A stretch of 55,474 nucleotides of DNA, taken from IMG/VR virus record IMGVR_UViG_3300037231_000117, positions 1 through 55,474 of that record. The stretch is one strand, 5' to 3'. The notes beneath the pieces are model-generated. The model was not told where the DNA came from. It worked only from the letters and a program-made list of their open reading frames with translations, and did no database searches. Positions within the stretch are counted from its first letter, which is position 1. Each line of letters begins with the position of its first letter. Shown piece by piece: positions 1 to 6,929 of the stretch. The DNA is from a virus. The position numbers and the translations under genes were made by a program.

Positions 1-127
1 GTTCGGCGGCGGCGCGTTCGGCGGCGGCGCGTTCGGCGACTCCTTCTGTGCATTCAGCGCGGCGCGGGCCGCCGTGGCTTTGTCCGTCGCGTCCTGCGCC
101 AAGGCTTCTTGCGCGACAACCTCGGCC
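1..127. repeat. Terminal overlap of a circular assembly (identical to 55348-55474)
   Basis: Bases 1-127 are identical to 55348-55474, giving a unique length of 55,347 bp. A length of exactly 127 equals the largest k-mer used by common short-read assemblers, so this is most simply an assembly overlap of a circular or terminally redundant genome, not a biological terminal repeat. The overlap includes two of the 15-bp NAPPP units, so the copy number of that repeat at the junction is the least certain part of the sequence. Confidence 0.9.
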
Positions 128-288
128 TCGGTGATGTCGGGGGCGACGATCGGCGTGGCGTGCGGCGCGTCGCCCTTTGCGTCGAGGCCGAGCTGGGCCA
201 GCAGATCGATCGCGACGGCTTCGTCGGCCCACCGGCGCGCCTCGCGGTGCGTAGTGAGGACGGCGATGATGCATTGCAGGTTCGTCAT
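1..288 (-). CDS. Pro-rich (NAPPP-repeat) protein, N-terminal part; gene continues at 55347
   Basis: This is the first 96 codons of a gene cut by the ends of the window. It begins at ATG 288, with an AAGGAA ribosome site about 8 bases upstream, and reads MTNLQCIIAVLTTHREARRW. Its reading frame leaves the window at base 1 and continues in frame at 55347, ending at 55153, for a total of 160 residues. The N-terminal half is a mixed helical stretch and the C-terminal half is NAPPP repeats. It lies between probable small-terminase genes and the large terminase in the late operon. No family was recognised. Its role is unknown; a packaging or virion accessory role is only suggested by position. Confidence 0.7.
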   Translation of the reverse strand, partial: MTNLQCIIAVLTTHREARRWADEAVAIDLLAQLGLDAKGDAPHATPIVAPDITEAEVVAQEALAQDATDKATAARAALNAQKESPNAPPPNAPPPN

Positions 289-317
289 GGTTTTGGTTCC
301 TTGTGTTTCGGCGGCAG

Positions 318-683
318 TCAGCCGCGCAGCGCGAGGCGTGCGAGTTTGACCTGGTCGGTCAGCGCCGCGATTTCCACGCCCCGCTTGTCGAGGATGCTGG
401 CCATTTCGTTGCGATTGGCTTCCATGTAGAACAGAATCCGTTGGTGTCCGGCCAGTTCCTCGACAACGGACTTGATCAGCCGGTGCTCGTCGGTGTGGCT
501 TGCGAACCGTTCGCCATGCATCATCACGGCCTTAACCAGATCGTCGTGCTTGCTGGTTATGCTGCCAGTCTTGCATTGAGCGGAGTCGCTGCCAGTCTGG
601 CCTTGAGCAGAGACAACGGTATTAGCCTGACGCCCCGCATCACCTTCGTTACGATCGGTAGTGGTCCTGTGTCCTTGATCCAT
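318..683 (-). CDS. Hypothetical late-region protein, 121 aa
   Basis: The start is ATG 683 (MDQGHRTTTDRNEGD), chosen over an in-frame GTG at 725 because AAAGGAAA lies 7 bases upstream. The N-terminal 50 residues are polar and low in complexity and contain a duplicated segment (GSDSAQCKTGSITS) made by a 27-bp tandem duplication. The C-terminal 70 residues look helical and could form a coiled coil (HRLIKSVVEELAGHQRILFY). It lies between the probable small terminase and the gene crossing the window ends, in the same direction. No family was recognised; the function is unknown, with a possible packaging or head role from position only. Confidence 0.65.
   Translation of the reverse strand: MDQGHRTTTDRNEGDAGRQANTVVSAQGQTGSDSAQCKTGSITSKHDDLVKAVMMHGERFASHTDEHRLIKSVVEELAGHQRILFYMEANRNEMASILDKRGVEIAALTDQVKLARLALRG
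561..614. repeat. Two imperfect 27-bp tandem units
   Basis: Bases 561-587 and 588-614 are near copies, each starting GCTGCCAGTCT. The unit is a multiple of three, so the surrounding gene stays in frame and gains a repeated nine-residue segment. Confidence 0.75.
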
Positions 684-737
684 CGGAAGTTTCCTTTGTG
701 CGAAGGGCGTGCGTGACACACGCACCTTGATTGTTCC

Positions 738-1298
738 TCAGCCGACCAGTTGAACGTGCTCGCGCATGTCCTCCGGAAGCAGCCCGAACCTGGCAGCGCC
801 CTCAGTGCGGGGCGGGGCGGCTTCACCAACATATTCCACAATGACTCGAAGTGGTGTGCCGGCCGGTTTGCCGTCGTCAACGATGATCCGTTCGGTCCAC
901 CCCATGCGGGCCTGCGAGAACCACTTTGCGGCGCGAAAGTCGGCCGGCACCGCAGGTTGCGCGGGAACTTTGTCCGTTCCGCGGCGCGCCGGCCTGCCGA
1001 CCGCCATTGTCACCAGCGACGCCACGACTTGGGCCTGGATTTCGGCCATGCCGGTGTCGATCTCGCGGCGGAAATGCTTGCGCAGCGTCGGCCGGCTGAT
1101 GCCGAGCACGCCGGCGATGTCCTTTTGCTTGATGTCGCCGGCGACCATGACTTTGACCATCAGCCGGTCTTTGTCAGTGACGACAAACTCCGGCCGGTGC
1201 TGTGGGGCCGGCTTCGCTTTCGCCGCCTTCCGCGCCGGCGGTTTCGGTGTAGGCGGTTTCGGCCGGACTCGGGGTTTCGGCGACGGTTTACGGGTCAC
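738..1298 (-). CDS. Probable small terminase / helix-turn-helix DNA-binding protein
   Basis: This 186-residue protein has a basic, Lys/Pro-rich N-terminus (about 35 residues), then a helix-turn-helix of the form KQKDIAGVLGISRPTLRKHF (about residues 57-76), followed by REIDTGMAEIQAQV and FRAAKWFSQARMGWTE. That series (HTH, RKHFRREIDTG, then an A-x-W-x-x-x-RxGWxE segment) is familiar from small DNA-binding proteins encoded just upstream of phage large terminases. It would recognise the packaging site and hand DNA to the large terminase, three genes downstream. The start is a GTG with no clear ribosome site, so the N-terminus could differ. An alternative is a transcription factor with the same fold. 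Confidence 0.7.
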   Translation of the reverse strand: MTRKPSPKPRVRPKPPTPKPPARKAAKAKPAPQHRPEFVVTDKDRLMVKVMVAGDIKQKDIAGVLGISRPTLRKHFRREIDTGMAEIQAQVVASLVTMAVGRPARRGTDKVPAQPAVPADFRAAKWFSQARMGWTERIIVDDGKPAGTPLRVIVEYVGEAAPPRTEGAARFGLLPEDMREHVQLVG

Positions 1299-1319
1299 TT
1301 TCGGGTCACTTTCGAGTCA

Positions 1320-1436
1320 TTACCGGTTGATCAGCCCGTGACCAGACGCGCCGAGTTCCGCGTTCGCGCTGCGCCGGCTCTGCGCTTTGCCGACCTTGGC
1401 GAGTTTCTTGCGCTCGACCTTGCGTGGAGGCGCCAT
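1320..1436 (-). CDS. Small basic protein, 38 aa
   Basis: A short reading frame starting MAPPRKVERKKLAKVGK. It has a strong ribosome site (AGGTGG) six bases before its ATG and sits in a gap of the late operon between two larger genes. It is Lys/Arg-rich in the N-terminal half, suggesting nucleic-acid contact. No family was recognised. Its support is the ribosome site, the position and the direction; the small size leaves real doubt. Confidence 0.5.
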   Translation of the reverse strand: MAPPRKVERKKLAKVGKAQSRRSANAELGASGHGLINR

Positions 1437-1486
1437 CGTTCCACCTGCGCACTTTCCGATACGCGGCGGTGGCGCGGTTGCCACGC

Positions 1487-1807
1487 CTACGCGGCTCCGA
1501 CTTTGAGAGCCGCGCGGTATGTCGCGCGGAACCAGTATGCCTTGTCGGCGCGCGGCCAGAGTTCCAGACCACCAACCAGGCGCGCGAAGTATGTCGGGCG
1601 AGCGGACGACGGTTGATCCTCGGCTGCCGTCAGCTTTGCGTGGTGACCTGGCGTCAACGCCGCGAGCAATGTGCATGGCGCCGTCGGGTTGGCGACGGGA
1701 TCCACGTCGTAGATCGCCGCGCTCGCGAGGGTCGTCATATTGCCGAGTGACACGCGATAGTCGAGGCGTGCCAGTTCGACCACGACGGGCACGGCTGCGT
1801 CGGGCAT
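1487..1807 (-). CDS. Hypothetical late-region protein, 106 aa
   Basis: This starts MPDAAVPVVVELARLDYRVS, three bases downstream of the stop of the preceding gene (1811), which supports co-translation. It is a globular-looking protein with mixed composition and ends at a TAG. No membrane segment, signal peptide or known motif is visible. It belongs to the group of small genes that opens the late operon before the terminase genes. A structural or head-maturation role is possible, but only position suggests it. Confidence 0.65.
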   Translation of the reverse strand: MPDAAVPVVVELARLDYRVSLGNMTTLASAAIYDVDPVANPTAPCTLLAALTPGHHAKLTAAEDQPSSARPTYFARLVGGLELWPRADKAYWFRATYRAALKVGAA

Positions 1808-1810
1808 CGA

Positions 1811-2317
1811 TCAGTACTTTTGCTTCATCGCGCCCGTCGCCGGCGTCGGCGACTGCGAGCCCGCGAACCCGGCGGCGAGCTGGTCGTCCGCGTTCCCCGG
1901 TGCGCCCTCGCTCGACTTGTCCGAGTTCAGGATGTCCATCGCGATCTTCAGCGCGGCGCCGATCGAGTCGGCCGGCTGACCTTCGGGTGCGGCCATGCCG
2001 CCGCCCATTCCGCCGGCCGCGCCGCCAGCGGCTGCGTCACCCGCTGCGCCCATGGTGTCGGCATCATCGGCCGACATATCGGCGCCACCGCCGCCGCTGC
2101 CATCGTCGGGTTCGTCGCCGGCGTAGACCATATACGAGCCGTCGCCGCTCTTGCAGATCGTGACGACGACGTCGCCACCGGTGTCGGTGTCGGTGTCACC
2201 GGTACCGGGATCGGCGCCCGCGGCGCCCGCGCCACCGGCCGCCAGTGGATCAGCGCCCATGCCGCCGGTCGCGCCGGCGGCCGGTGAAGCAGCCAAAGCC
2301 GCAGGTGCTCGTGCCAT
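1811..2317 (-). CDS. Gly/Ala/Asp-rich conserved phage protein, first gene of the late operon
   Basis: This 168-residue protein is dominated by Ala, Gly and Asp runs, with a short ordered core VVVTICKSGDGSYMVYAGDE (about residues 50-69). Proteins with this T-I-C-K-x-x-D-G-x-Y-x-x-Y-x-GDE core in an acidic low-complexity context are common in phages and have no assigned function. It has a CGGAGAA ribosome site and is the first gene after the divergent promoter region 2318-2499. The acidic flexible composition could suit a scaffold-like or chaperone role, but this is a guess. Confidence 0.65.
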   Translation of the reverse strand: MARAPAALAASPAAGATGGMGADPLAAGGAGAAGADPGTGDTDTDTGGDVVVTICKSGDGSYMVYAGDEPDDGSGGGGADMSADDADTMGAAGDAAAGGAAGGMGGGMAAPEGQPADSIGAALKIAMDILNSDKSSEGAPGNADDQLAAGFAGSQSPTPATGAMKQKY

Positions 2318-2499
2318 GTGGATTCTCCGATTAAGGTACGCAGATGAAAGAACGAGTCACCGACCTCGAAATGCTCGATCCGATTATGCGGGGAATTATA
2401 TATTTGGCTCCCCCACGATTTTCCGTTGACTTCTGACCCGACATTCCGCATATTGCGGATACCGAGGGAATGGACCCCGGCGAAACGAGGAACACGAAA
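2318..2499. promoter_or_regulatory. Divergent regulatory region with rightward promoter and operator
   Basis: On the plus strand, TTGACT (2426-2431), a 17-base spacer and CATATT (2449-2454) form a good sigma-70-type promoter for the 2500-3458 cassette. A 17-bp palindrome TTCCGCATATTGCGGAT (2444-2460, perfect TCCGCA/TGCGGA arms) covers the -10, so a bound repressor would block it. The same palindrome type overlaps the early promoter at 11685-11701. On the minus strand, a TATAAT-like box inside the AT-rich stretch near 2396-2403 could start the late operon, but no clear -35 is seen. Confidence 0.65.
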
Positions 2500-2868
2500 A
2501 TGGCCCGCTACATCCTGATCGACAACTGCTCCGGCTACATCTGGGGCGACAGCGCGGACCTCGATGGCAAGGTCTGGCACGGCGATTACACCAATGCCGA
2601 TGGCGAACTGATTAACGACGACAGCCCAATTGGTTTTGCCCACGCGCTCGATAAGAGCGTGGGACAGCACTTCATCAGCACATACGAGGAGGTGTCTCGT
2701 CGTGCATTGGCTAGCGACGAATGTGGATATCACGTCTATCGGGCCGATATTAATGGCTCCGACGCAGTGGCGACGGTGCAGGACGGGCAGGATCGGGAAA
2801 TGATAGAGGCGGTCGAGCGCGAATGCGAATATGTCACCACGATCCGCTGCATCGACGCCGAGGGCTAA
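2500..2868 (+). CDS. Hypothetical early protein, 122 aa
   Basis: This starts MARYILIDNCSGYIWGDSAD at ATG 2500, with a GAGGA ribosome site about 10 bases upstream; an upstream in-frame ATG at 2470 is less likely because it lies too near the promoter. The composition is acidic and the fold looks like a small alpha/beta protein (SGYIWGDSADLDGKVWHGDY resembles short phage proteins of unknown role). It is the first gene of a three-gene plus-strand cassette controlled by the operator at 2444-2460. No function was recognised. Confidence 0.7.
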   Translation: MARYILIDNCSGYIWGDSADLDGKVWHGDYTNADGELINDDSPIGFAHALDKSVGQHFISTYEEVSRRALASDECGYHVYRADINGSDAVATVQDGQDREMIEAVERECEYVTTIRCIDAEG

Positions 2869-2871
2869 CCC

Positions 2872-3255
2872 GTGAGCAGCTCCATACCGGCCGCTAGCGC
2901 ACTATTGGATGCACTGGCGGCGCTGAAAGTAGCTGAAAGCGCTGTCAACCAAGCGCTCGCCTTGATTGGGACGGACGAACCGTTGCCGACAGACCGTCAT
3001 CGTATCGGCGAGCGGACGACAGGCACTCAAGTGCGCGCCGTTCTTGCGTCCGCGTCTGCGCCGCTTACGTTGGTCGATATCGCTGACGGAGTGATGGCGA
3101 TCCGGCGCGGTGAGGATACGCCGAAAGGACGTGGCGGCACGCGCTACCAGGAGATGTGCCGGTCTTCGATCGCCAGGCTGATTGATCACGGATTGGTCAG
3201 ACGCATACCGCCGCCTGACGGCAAGGGCTTCATGCGCTTTGCCCTGAAACTTTGA
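2872..3255 (+). CDS. Winged-helix-like DNA-binding protein, 127 aa
   Basis: The start is GTG 2872, four bases after the previous stop, with GAGGG as ribosome site. The N-terminal 35 residues form a heptad-like helix (LLDALAALKVAESAVNQALA). The second half reads TQVRAVLASASAPLTLVDIA, followed by SIARLIDHGLVRRIPPPDGK and an FMRFALKL end, the pattern of a winged helix (recognition helix, then 'G-L-V-R-R' wing). It is probably a small transcriptional regulator of the phage, possibly dimeric through the N-terminal helix. The target is unknown. Confidence 0.6.
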   Translation: MSSSIPAASALLDALAALKVAESAVNQALALIGTDEPLPTDRHRIGERTTGTQVRAVLASASAPLTLVDIADGVMAIRRGEDTPKGRGGTRYQEMCRSSIARLIDHGLVRRIPPPDGKGFMRFALKL

Positions 3256-3257
3256 TC

Positions 3258-3458
3258 ATGACACCCACTTGCCGCCGTGAATGCCTTGCCACGCTAGGCT
3301 GGCCACAACGTGAGCTCGCCCGGCGACTTGGATGGGATGAGGGGACCGTCCGACGCTGGATGCGGGATGGAGGTGAAGCCCCTCCCGACATAGATGCGTG
3401 GTTGGAGCGGCGGGCGGTTGCCATGGCAGACGATCCGCCGCCGTCTCGACGTGGTTAA
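3258..3458 (+). CDS. Small helix-turn-helix protein, 66 aa
   Basis: MTPTCRRECLATLGWPQREL continues into ARRLGWDEGTVRRWMRDGG and an APPDIDAWL tail. This is the familiar small phage helix-turn-helix form in which the second helix is followed by a Pro-rich turn and a helix ending in 'W-L'. The start ATG 3258 lies two bases after the previous stop, so translation is probably coupled. It is the last gene of the cassette and is followed by a hairpin at 3479-3499. It resembles the 50-residue protein at 4059-4211 in layout. Confidence 0.65.
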   Translation: MTPTCRRECLATLGWPQRELARRLGWDEGTVRRWMRDGGEAPPDIDAWLERRAVAMADDPPPSRRG

Positions 3459-3478
3459 GCACTCCCTGGCAAGATGGT

Positions 3479-3499
3479 CCAGCGGCCAGCCACCGCTGG
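3479..3499. terminator. Hairpin between convergent genes
   Basis: CCAGCGG and CCGCTGG form a perfect 7-bp stem with a 7-base loop in the 57-bp gap between the ends of the plus gene (3458) and the minus gene (3516). There is no T-tract, so it would be a weak or factor-dependent terminator. Confidence 0.35.
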
Positions 3500-3515
3500 C
3501 GAAGGGTTGGCGGAT

Positions 3516-4022
3516 TCAAGGCATCGGCTTCTTGTGCATCATGAACGAACCCGAGGTCGAAGTACTTGAGATGAACCCGTGATCGGTGGTCACCCCCACC
3601 AGGCTCGCCGTCAGGATATGTGCGCCGTTGAACGTACGCGTGTGCTTCTTCACCAGCCGCCGGAGCGTCGCGAGTTTAACCCCGGCCCGTTCCAGGTCGA
3701 TTACGAGCGCCGCGACGTCCACCCGCGTCGCCTGTTCGACGACCTTCACGTCGATCCGAACCTGGGCGCCGCTGTAGACCGTCTCCGCCGTGCCGATCGG
3801 CATGGGATCGTCGGCGTAATTGGGGATCACGGCAGCGGCGACCGCCTGCTTCTTCGCCTTGTCCCGCCGCTTTTCGGCCAGGCCGAGCAGCGCCGACGCT
3901 GCCCAGTACTCCCACGCGGCCTTGTCCTGGACATCCCGAATGCGGACGCCGGTGCCGATCGTGGCGAATTCGCCGGCGACTGCGGCGGTTCGATCCAATG
4001 GGGCGGCAGCGGCGCGTGGCAT
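3516..4022 (-). CDS. Hypothetical protein, 168 aa
   Basis: This starts MPRAAAAPLDRTAAVAGEFA, with AGGATAAAGAG upstream. It is rich in Ala and has a Lys-rich central helix (EKRRDKAKKQAVAAAVI) followed by an alpha/beta-looking half with VRIDVKVVEQATRVDVAAL and LRRLVKKHTRTFNG. No signal peptide or membrane helix is seen. It lies on the minus strand between the two small helix-turn-helix genes, downstream of an orphan ParB-like gene. The family is not recognised. Codon use looks like its neighbours. Confidence 0.5.
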   Translation of the reverse strand: MPRAAAAPLDRTAAVAGEFATIGTGVRIRDVQDKAAWEYWAASALLGLAEKRRDKAKKQAVAAAVIPNYADDPMPIGTAETVYSGAQVRIDVKVVEQATRVDVAALVIDLERAGVKLATLRRLVKKHTRTFNGAHILTASLVGVTTDHGFISSTSTSGSFMMHKKPMP

Positions 4023-4058
4023 GTCTCTTTATCCTGGCTCGAATGAGCGTGATGCACT

Positions 4059-4211
4059 GTGCATTTTGGTGTTGCGGTTGGTGTGAACCGCACCACCGTC
4101 CGCTATTGGGGCTGTCCGCGGTCGGGTCGAAACGTCCAGCCATTTCCGGCCTGGGTGTCGCTGCTACTGGACGCGTGGGAACGCAATCCGGACCTGATAC
4201 CGCCGGCTTAA
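4059..4211 (+). CDS. Small helix-turn-helix protein, 50 aa (GTG start)
   Basis: GTG 4059 begins HFGVAVGVNRTTVRYWGCPR, then QPFPAWVSLLLDAWERNPDL and IPPA before TAA. This is a complete small helix-turn-helix protein of the type ending 'W-x-x-L-L-D-A-W-E-R-x-P-x-L-x-P-P'. It reads against the ParB-like gene, and the two genes share TTAA at 4208-4211, each using it as its TAA stop. The ribosome site is weak (GAGCG). The divergent partner starts at 4022, so the 36-bp gap between them is a possible control site. Confidence 0.55.
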   Translation: MHFGVAVGVNRTTVRYWGCPRSGRNVQPFPAWVSLLLDAWERNPDLIPPA

Positions 4212-4882
4212 GGCGCGAAACTATGGTGACACTCTGGACATTCCACCGTCTTCGTGGTCGTCCGCACCGGCGGCGTCGCCGGGGGCACCGGGTCATGATC
4301 CTGGAACAGCCCGGCCAGTTCACCCGCGTCGAAGCCGGTCAGACTGAGATCAAATCCCCCATCGCGCAAATCGCCCAACTCAAGCGCGAGCAGCTCCTCA
4401 TCCCACTCGCCCTCGATCGTCGATTTGTTGTCCCAGATGATGTAGGCGCGCCGCTGCGCCGGCTTCAGGTGGCCGATGTCGATCACCGGGCAAAAGATCA
4501 TCTTCAACTTGATCGCGGCCAGCCGCCGCCGGTGCCCGGCCAGGATGTTGTTCCGCTTGCCGGCGACCAGGATCGGGTTGGTCCAGCCGTTGGTCTCGAT
4601 CTGCACGGCCAGCGCGTCAACCGACTCGCGGGAGTGGAGGCGCGCGTTCCGTTCGTTCGGGATCAGCGAGTCGATGCGAGCGATACGATACTTCGGGAAC
4701 GCCGGCACGGCAGGGTCGCGCACGCGCGCACGCTCGCGAGAGGAAAATATCGCCGGATCGGCCGCGCCCCCCCCCGCGGCCGCAGCCGCCGCCGCCCCTA
4801 CGGACGTAGCGACGTTTGTCGTGACCTTGGGCTTGTTGCCACTTCCGGGCTTTCGCCCTCCGCTCTTGAAACCAGTTGCCAT
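4208..4882 (-). CDS. Orphan ParB/Srx-like nuclease-domain protein with C-terminal CPEC tail
   Basis: This is a 224-residue protein. The first 55 residues are low in complexity (GGRKPGSGNKPK, then an Ala run). A ParB N-terminal-type domain follows (about residues 65-140): IDSLIPNERNARLHS, VDALAVQIETNGWTNPILV, then AGHRRRLAAIKL with the G-H-R-R motif. The C-terminus ends VECPECHHSFAP, a half zinc-ribbon. In many phages this domain is fused to a DNA methyltransferase; here no methyltransferase follows, so the protein is an orphan or a truncated form. Its role could be DNA binding or nicking. It is downstream of the integrase and separated from it by 21 bases. Confidence 0.7.
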   Translation of the reverse strand: MATGFKSGGRKPGSGNKPKVTTNVATSVGAAAAAAAGGGAADPAIFSSRERARVRDPAVPAFPKYRIARIDSLIPNERNARLHSRESVDALAVQIETNGWTNPILVAGKRNNILAGHRRRLAAIKLKMIFCPVIDIGHLKPAQRRAYIIWDNKSTIEGEWDEELLALELGDLRDGGFDLSLTGFDAGELAGLFQDHDPVPPATPPVRTTTKTVECPECHHSFAP

Positions 4883-4903
4883 TTCGATTGGCCCATTTCC
4901 GAA

Positions 4904-5794
4904 TTACGCAGTCAGATACCGCGCGCTACTGTCACCAGGCCGCGCGTGGGAATAGCGAGTCGTCGTTGTCAAACTGGCATGGCCGAGCGTCGTTTGAACG
5001 ACATGAACGGGCGCGCCGCGATCGAGCGCGTGCGAGGCGTGCGAATGGCGCAGCCAATGCGGGGATATCGATTCCGGCAGCTTTGCGCGCTTCGCGGCCG
5101 CCTTGACGATGCGATGCACCTGCATCGGCCCCAATCCGCCGGCTTTTTTTCGCGAGAGAAAAACCGGGCCGTCCGGCTGGAAAACGACAGGGCGCAGGGC
5201 GATGATGTGACGCCAAAGCGCAGACGGCAGCAGGATGACTCGCGTTTTGCCACCCTTGCCGAAAATCGTGATTTGCCCCGCGTCGTCGCGCGCAACCAGA
5301 TCGCGCCACCGCAGGCCACACGCCTCGGAAATCCGCAGGCCCGCGCCGTACAGCAGCCGGAGGATCACGGCGTTCCGCGGGTGACGTTCCAGCCGCAGCA
5401 TATGCTGTACGTCCGCTTCGGTCAGAATCCGCTCGGCCAGCACATCCTTAATGTGTGGGGTGTCGACCACGCCGCCGACATCAAACGGGATGTAGCCGAG
5501 CCGGTGCGCCAGGTGGAGCAACGACTTCATGGATGACAGCCGGCGAGCGATCGTCGCCGGCGCCAGGTGGACAAGCGTCGCGGCGAAATCCTGCATGTCG
5601 CGAACGGTGATGGCGGCCAACAGCTTGGTGCAGGTGTTCCGGAATAGACGGACATCGCGACCGTAGCCGAGCTGGGTACCACCCGATCGGTAGCGGCCGA
5701 GCCACAGCGCGATCATGTCCTCGTCGCTGGACGCCTGCTGGACCATGGCGGCGGCGGGGATGATCGCGATCTCGGAGCCGGTGATGACGGTCAT
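4904..5794 (-). CDS. int: Tyrosine-type integrase
   Basis: This 296-residue XerC/D-like recombinase would insert the phage chromosome into the host by strand exchange at an attachment site. The N-terminal core-binding (SAM-like) domain covers about residues 20-105. The catalytic domain follows with all expected residues: R154 in GLRISEACGLRW, a beta-2/3 lysine (K180 or K183 in GKGGKTR), H246 and R249 in HWLRHSHASHAL, H272 in TLGHASL, and the nucleophile Y281 in TTTTRYSHA. The length is normal and the start is preceded by GGGGA. No attP core can be identified from this sequence alone. Its presence supports a temperate lifestyle. Confidence 0.9.
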   Translation of the reverse strand: MTVITGSEIAIIPAAAMVQQASSDEDMIALWLGRYRSGGTQLGYGRDVRLFRNTCTKLLAAITVRDMQDFAATLVHLAPATIARRLSSMKSLLHLAHRLGYIPFDVGGVVDTPHIKDVLAERILTEADVQHMLRLERHPRNAVILRLLYGAGLRISEACGLRWRDLVARDDAGQITIFGKGGKTRVILLPSALWRHIIALRPVVFQPDGPVFLSRKKAGGLGPMQVHRIVKAAAKRAKLPESISPHWLRHSHASHALDRGAPVHVVQTTLGHASLTTTTRYSHARPGDSSARYLTA

Positions 5795-5861
5795 GATTCC
5801 CCGAAACTGAATGTCAGAAAATGGGACTTATCGAACGTTCAAATAGCAGGTTTTCCGCCGA

Positions 5862-6605
5862 TCAGACAGCCTCGACCGCATCCTGATCGACGATGATGGG
5901 GCAGGGCCGGCCGAAGATAGACAACAGCACCCGTACCCGCTGGCCGTCGGACCAGTCACACGGCCCCTCGAACGAGGTCATCGGGCCGTCCATCATCCGA
6001 AGCAGCTTGCCAACCATCGAGTTCGGCGCATCGCCGGCCTCGTGAAAGCAGCCGTTGGCGTCGCACATGCCGCGGATTAGCTCGATGGCGCGCTCCGGCA
6101 TGGCGGTCGGAGCGTCAGGTGCCAGGCCAAGAATAGTGTCGATGCTCGGCATGTCCCGGATCTGCTGCCAGAAGTCGCTGATGCGAAACCGCGCAAAGAT
6201 ATAGGTCCGAAACAACGGCCCGACACCGGCCTCCTTGGCCGGAATGCGGGCGCCCTCGGCGTTGCGCCGGGCGCGTGTGGCCGCTTCCCATATCGTCGGC
6301 GCGAACACCTCAAAGCCGGCGGCACTGATCGCATCCGCCGCGTCCGACTCACTGGCGTACCGGGTGTGCGCGCAATACCACCGGCCGGCTTCGGGTGGGG
6401 GTAGAAAGACAATACGCTTTGGTCCGGAGTTTGGGCGCGCGCCGCCGCTGTTCGGACGCGGTCCCCCGCTGTTCGGACGCGCGCCGCCAGAATTCGGACG
6501 CGCACCACCGTGCTTCATCTTGCTGCTGCTGAACAATGTGGGTTTCCGGGATTGCTGCCGCACGGCGCGCTGATTCCAGATAGATGGAAATCGGCACCGC
6601 GGCAT
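5862..6605 (-). CDS. NusG/RfaH-like transcription elongation factor with RPNSG repeats
   Basis: This 247-residue protein has four GARPNSG repeats (residues 34-61). Next comes an NGN-like domain starting RWYCAHTRYASESDAADAIS and including VFAPTIWEAATR and PLFRTYIFARF. The C-terminal DGQRVRVLLSIFGRPCPIIV is the shape of a KOW domain. NusG-family proteins bind RNA polymerase and alter pausing or termination, so it may act as a phage antiterminator or host-transcription modifier. The repeats are basic and resemble AT-hook-like phage N-termini (G-A-R-P-G-S-G). The start ATG 6605 follows AGAGGT; an internal ATG (residue 30) is possible. The upstream 324 bp has no gene on this strand. Confidence 0.75.
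   Translation of the reverse strand: MPRCRFPSIWNQRAVRQQSRKPTLFSSSKMKHGGARPNSGGARPNSGGPRPNSGGARPNSGPKRIVFLPPPEAGRWYCAHTRYASESDAADAISAAGFEVFAPTIWEAATRARRNAEGARIPAKEAGVGPLFRTYIFARFRISDFWQQIRDMPSIDTILGLAPDAPTAMPERAIELIRGMCDANGCFHEAGDAPNSMVGKLLRMMDGPMTSFEGPCDWSDGQRVRVLLSIFGRPCPIIVDQDAVEAV
6423..6506. repeat. Four 21-bp tandem units encoding GARPNSG
   Basis: Four tandem near copies of a 21-bp unit (with one Ala-to-Pro change in the third) lie inside the NusG-like gene and keep its frame. The encoded segment is basic and flexible. Confidence 0.8.
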
Positions 6606-6929
6606 GACCTCTAATCACAAACATGTGTGCTTATCTATTTCCCTTGTCAATGAATCTCGCATTCCCAATCGAGTGTGATCGGCAGTTTGCACCTGAAAAT
6701 AGCAGACCAGATCAGGGAAAACAGCCACGGCGCGACACGCGCACGCACGACGTTTCACAAACTTTTCGGCGTTGATCGCGTCTAAATTTAATCGAGTTAT
6801 TCTTCTAATTTTTCCGGACAATCTGGCGGATGAGTGCGTCACTGTTTCTGTAAAATTGACGCGCAATTCACGCGCGGAATTACCGACGCGTTCCGTTGTC
6901 AGCGACGGTGCGGGGTGACAAAAACGCGC
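6606..6929. promoter_or_regulatory. Divergent AT-rich control region, 324 bp without a gene
   Basis: This region separates the leftward NusG-like gene from the rightward gene at 6930 and is clearly more AT-rich than its surroundings. On the minus strand a TTGACA box occurs about 50 bases before the NusG-like start, but its -10 is unclear. On the plus strand TTGACG (6856-6861) with a 17-base spacer and ATTACC (6879-6884) could drive the 6930 gene. A TTTTCCGGACA near 6808 partly matches the replication iterons. No RNA gene was recognised. Confidence 0.5.

Noticed and set aside
1-127. True direct terminal repeat (T7-like ends)
   Set aside because: The length equals a standard assembler k-mer and lies in the middle of a coding gene; a closed assembly is the simpler explanation.
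750-1616. 288-residue plus-strand frame over the small-terminase region
   Set aside because: Arg-rich antisense shadow; the minus strand has a recognisable helix-turn-helix protein and ribosome sites.
3394-3582. 62-residue plus-strand frame (MRGWSGGRLP)
   Set aside because: It overlaps the end of the small HTH gene and the convergent minus gene, has no ribosome site and low-complexity content.
3998-5536. 512-residue plus-strand reading frame over the ParB-like and integrase genes
   Set aside because: It is antisense to two clear protein families; composition is Arg-rich as expected for a shadow frame in GC-rich DNA.
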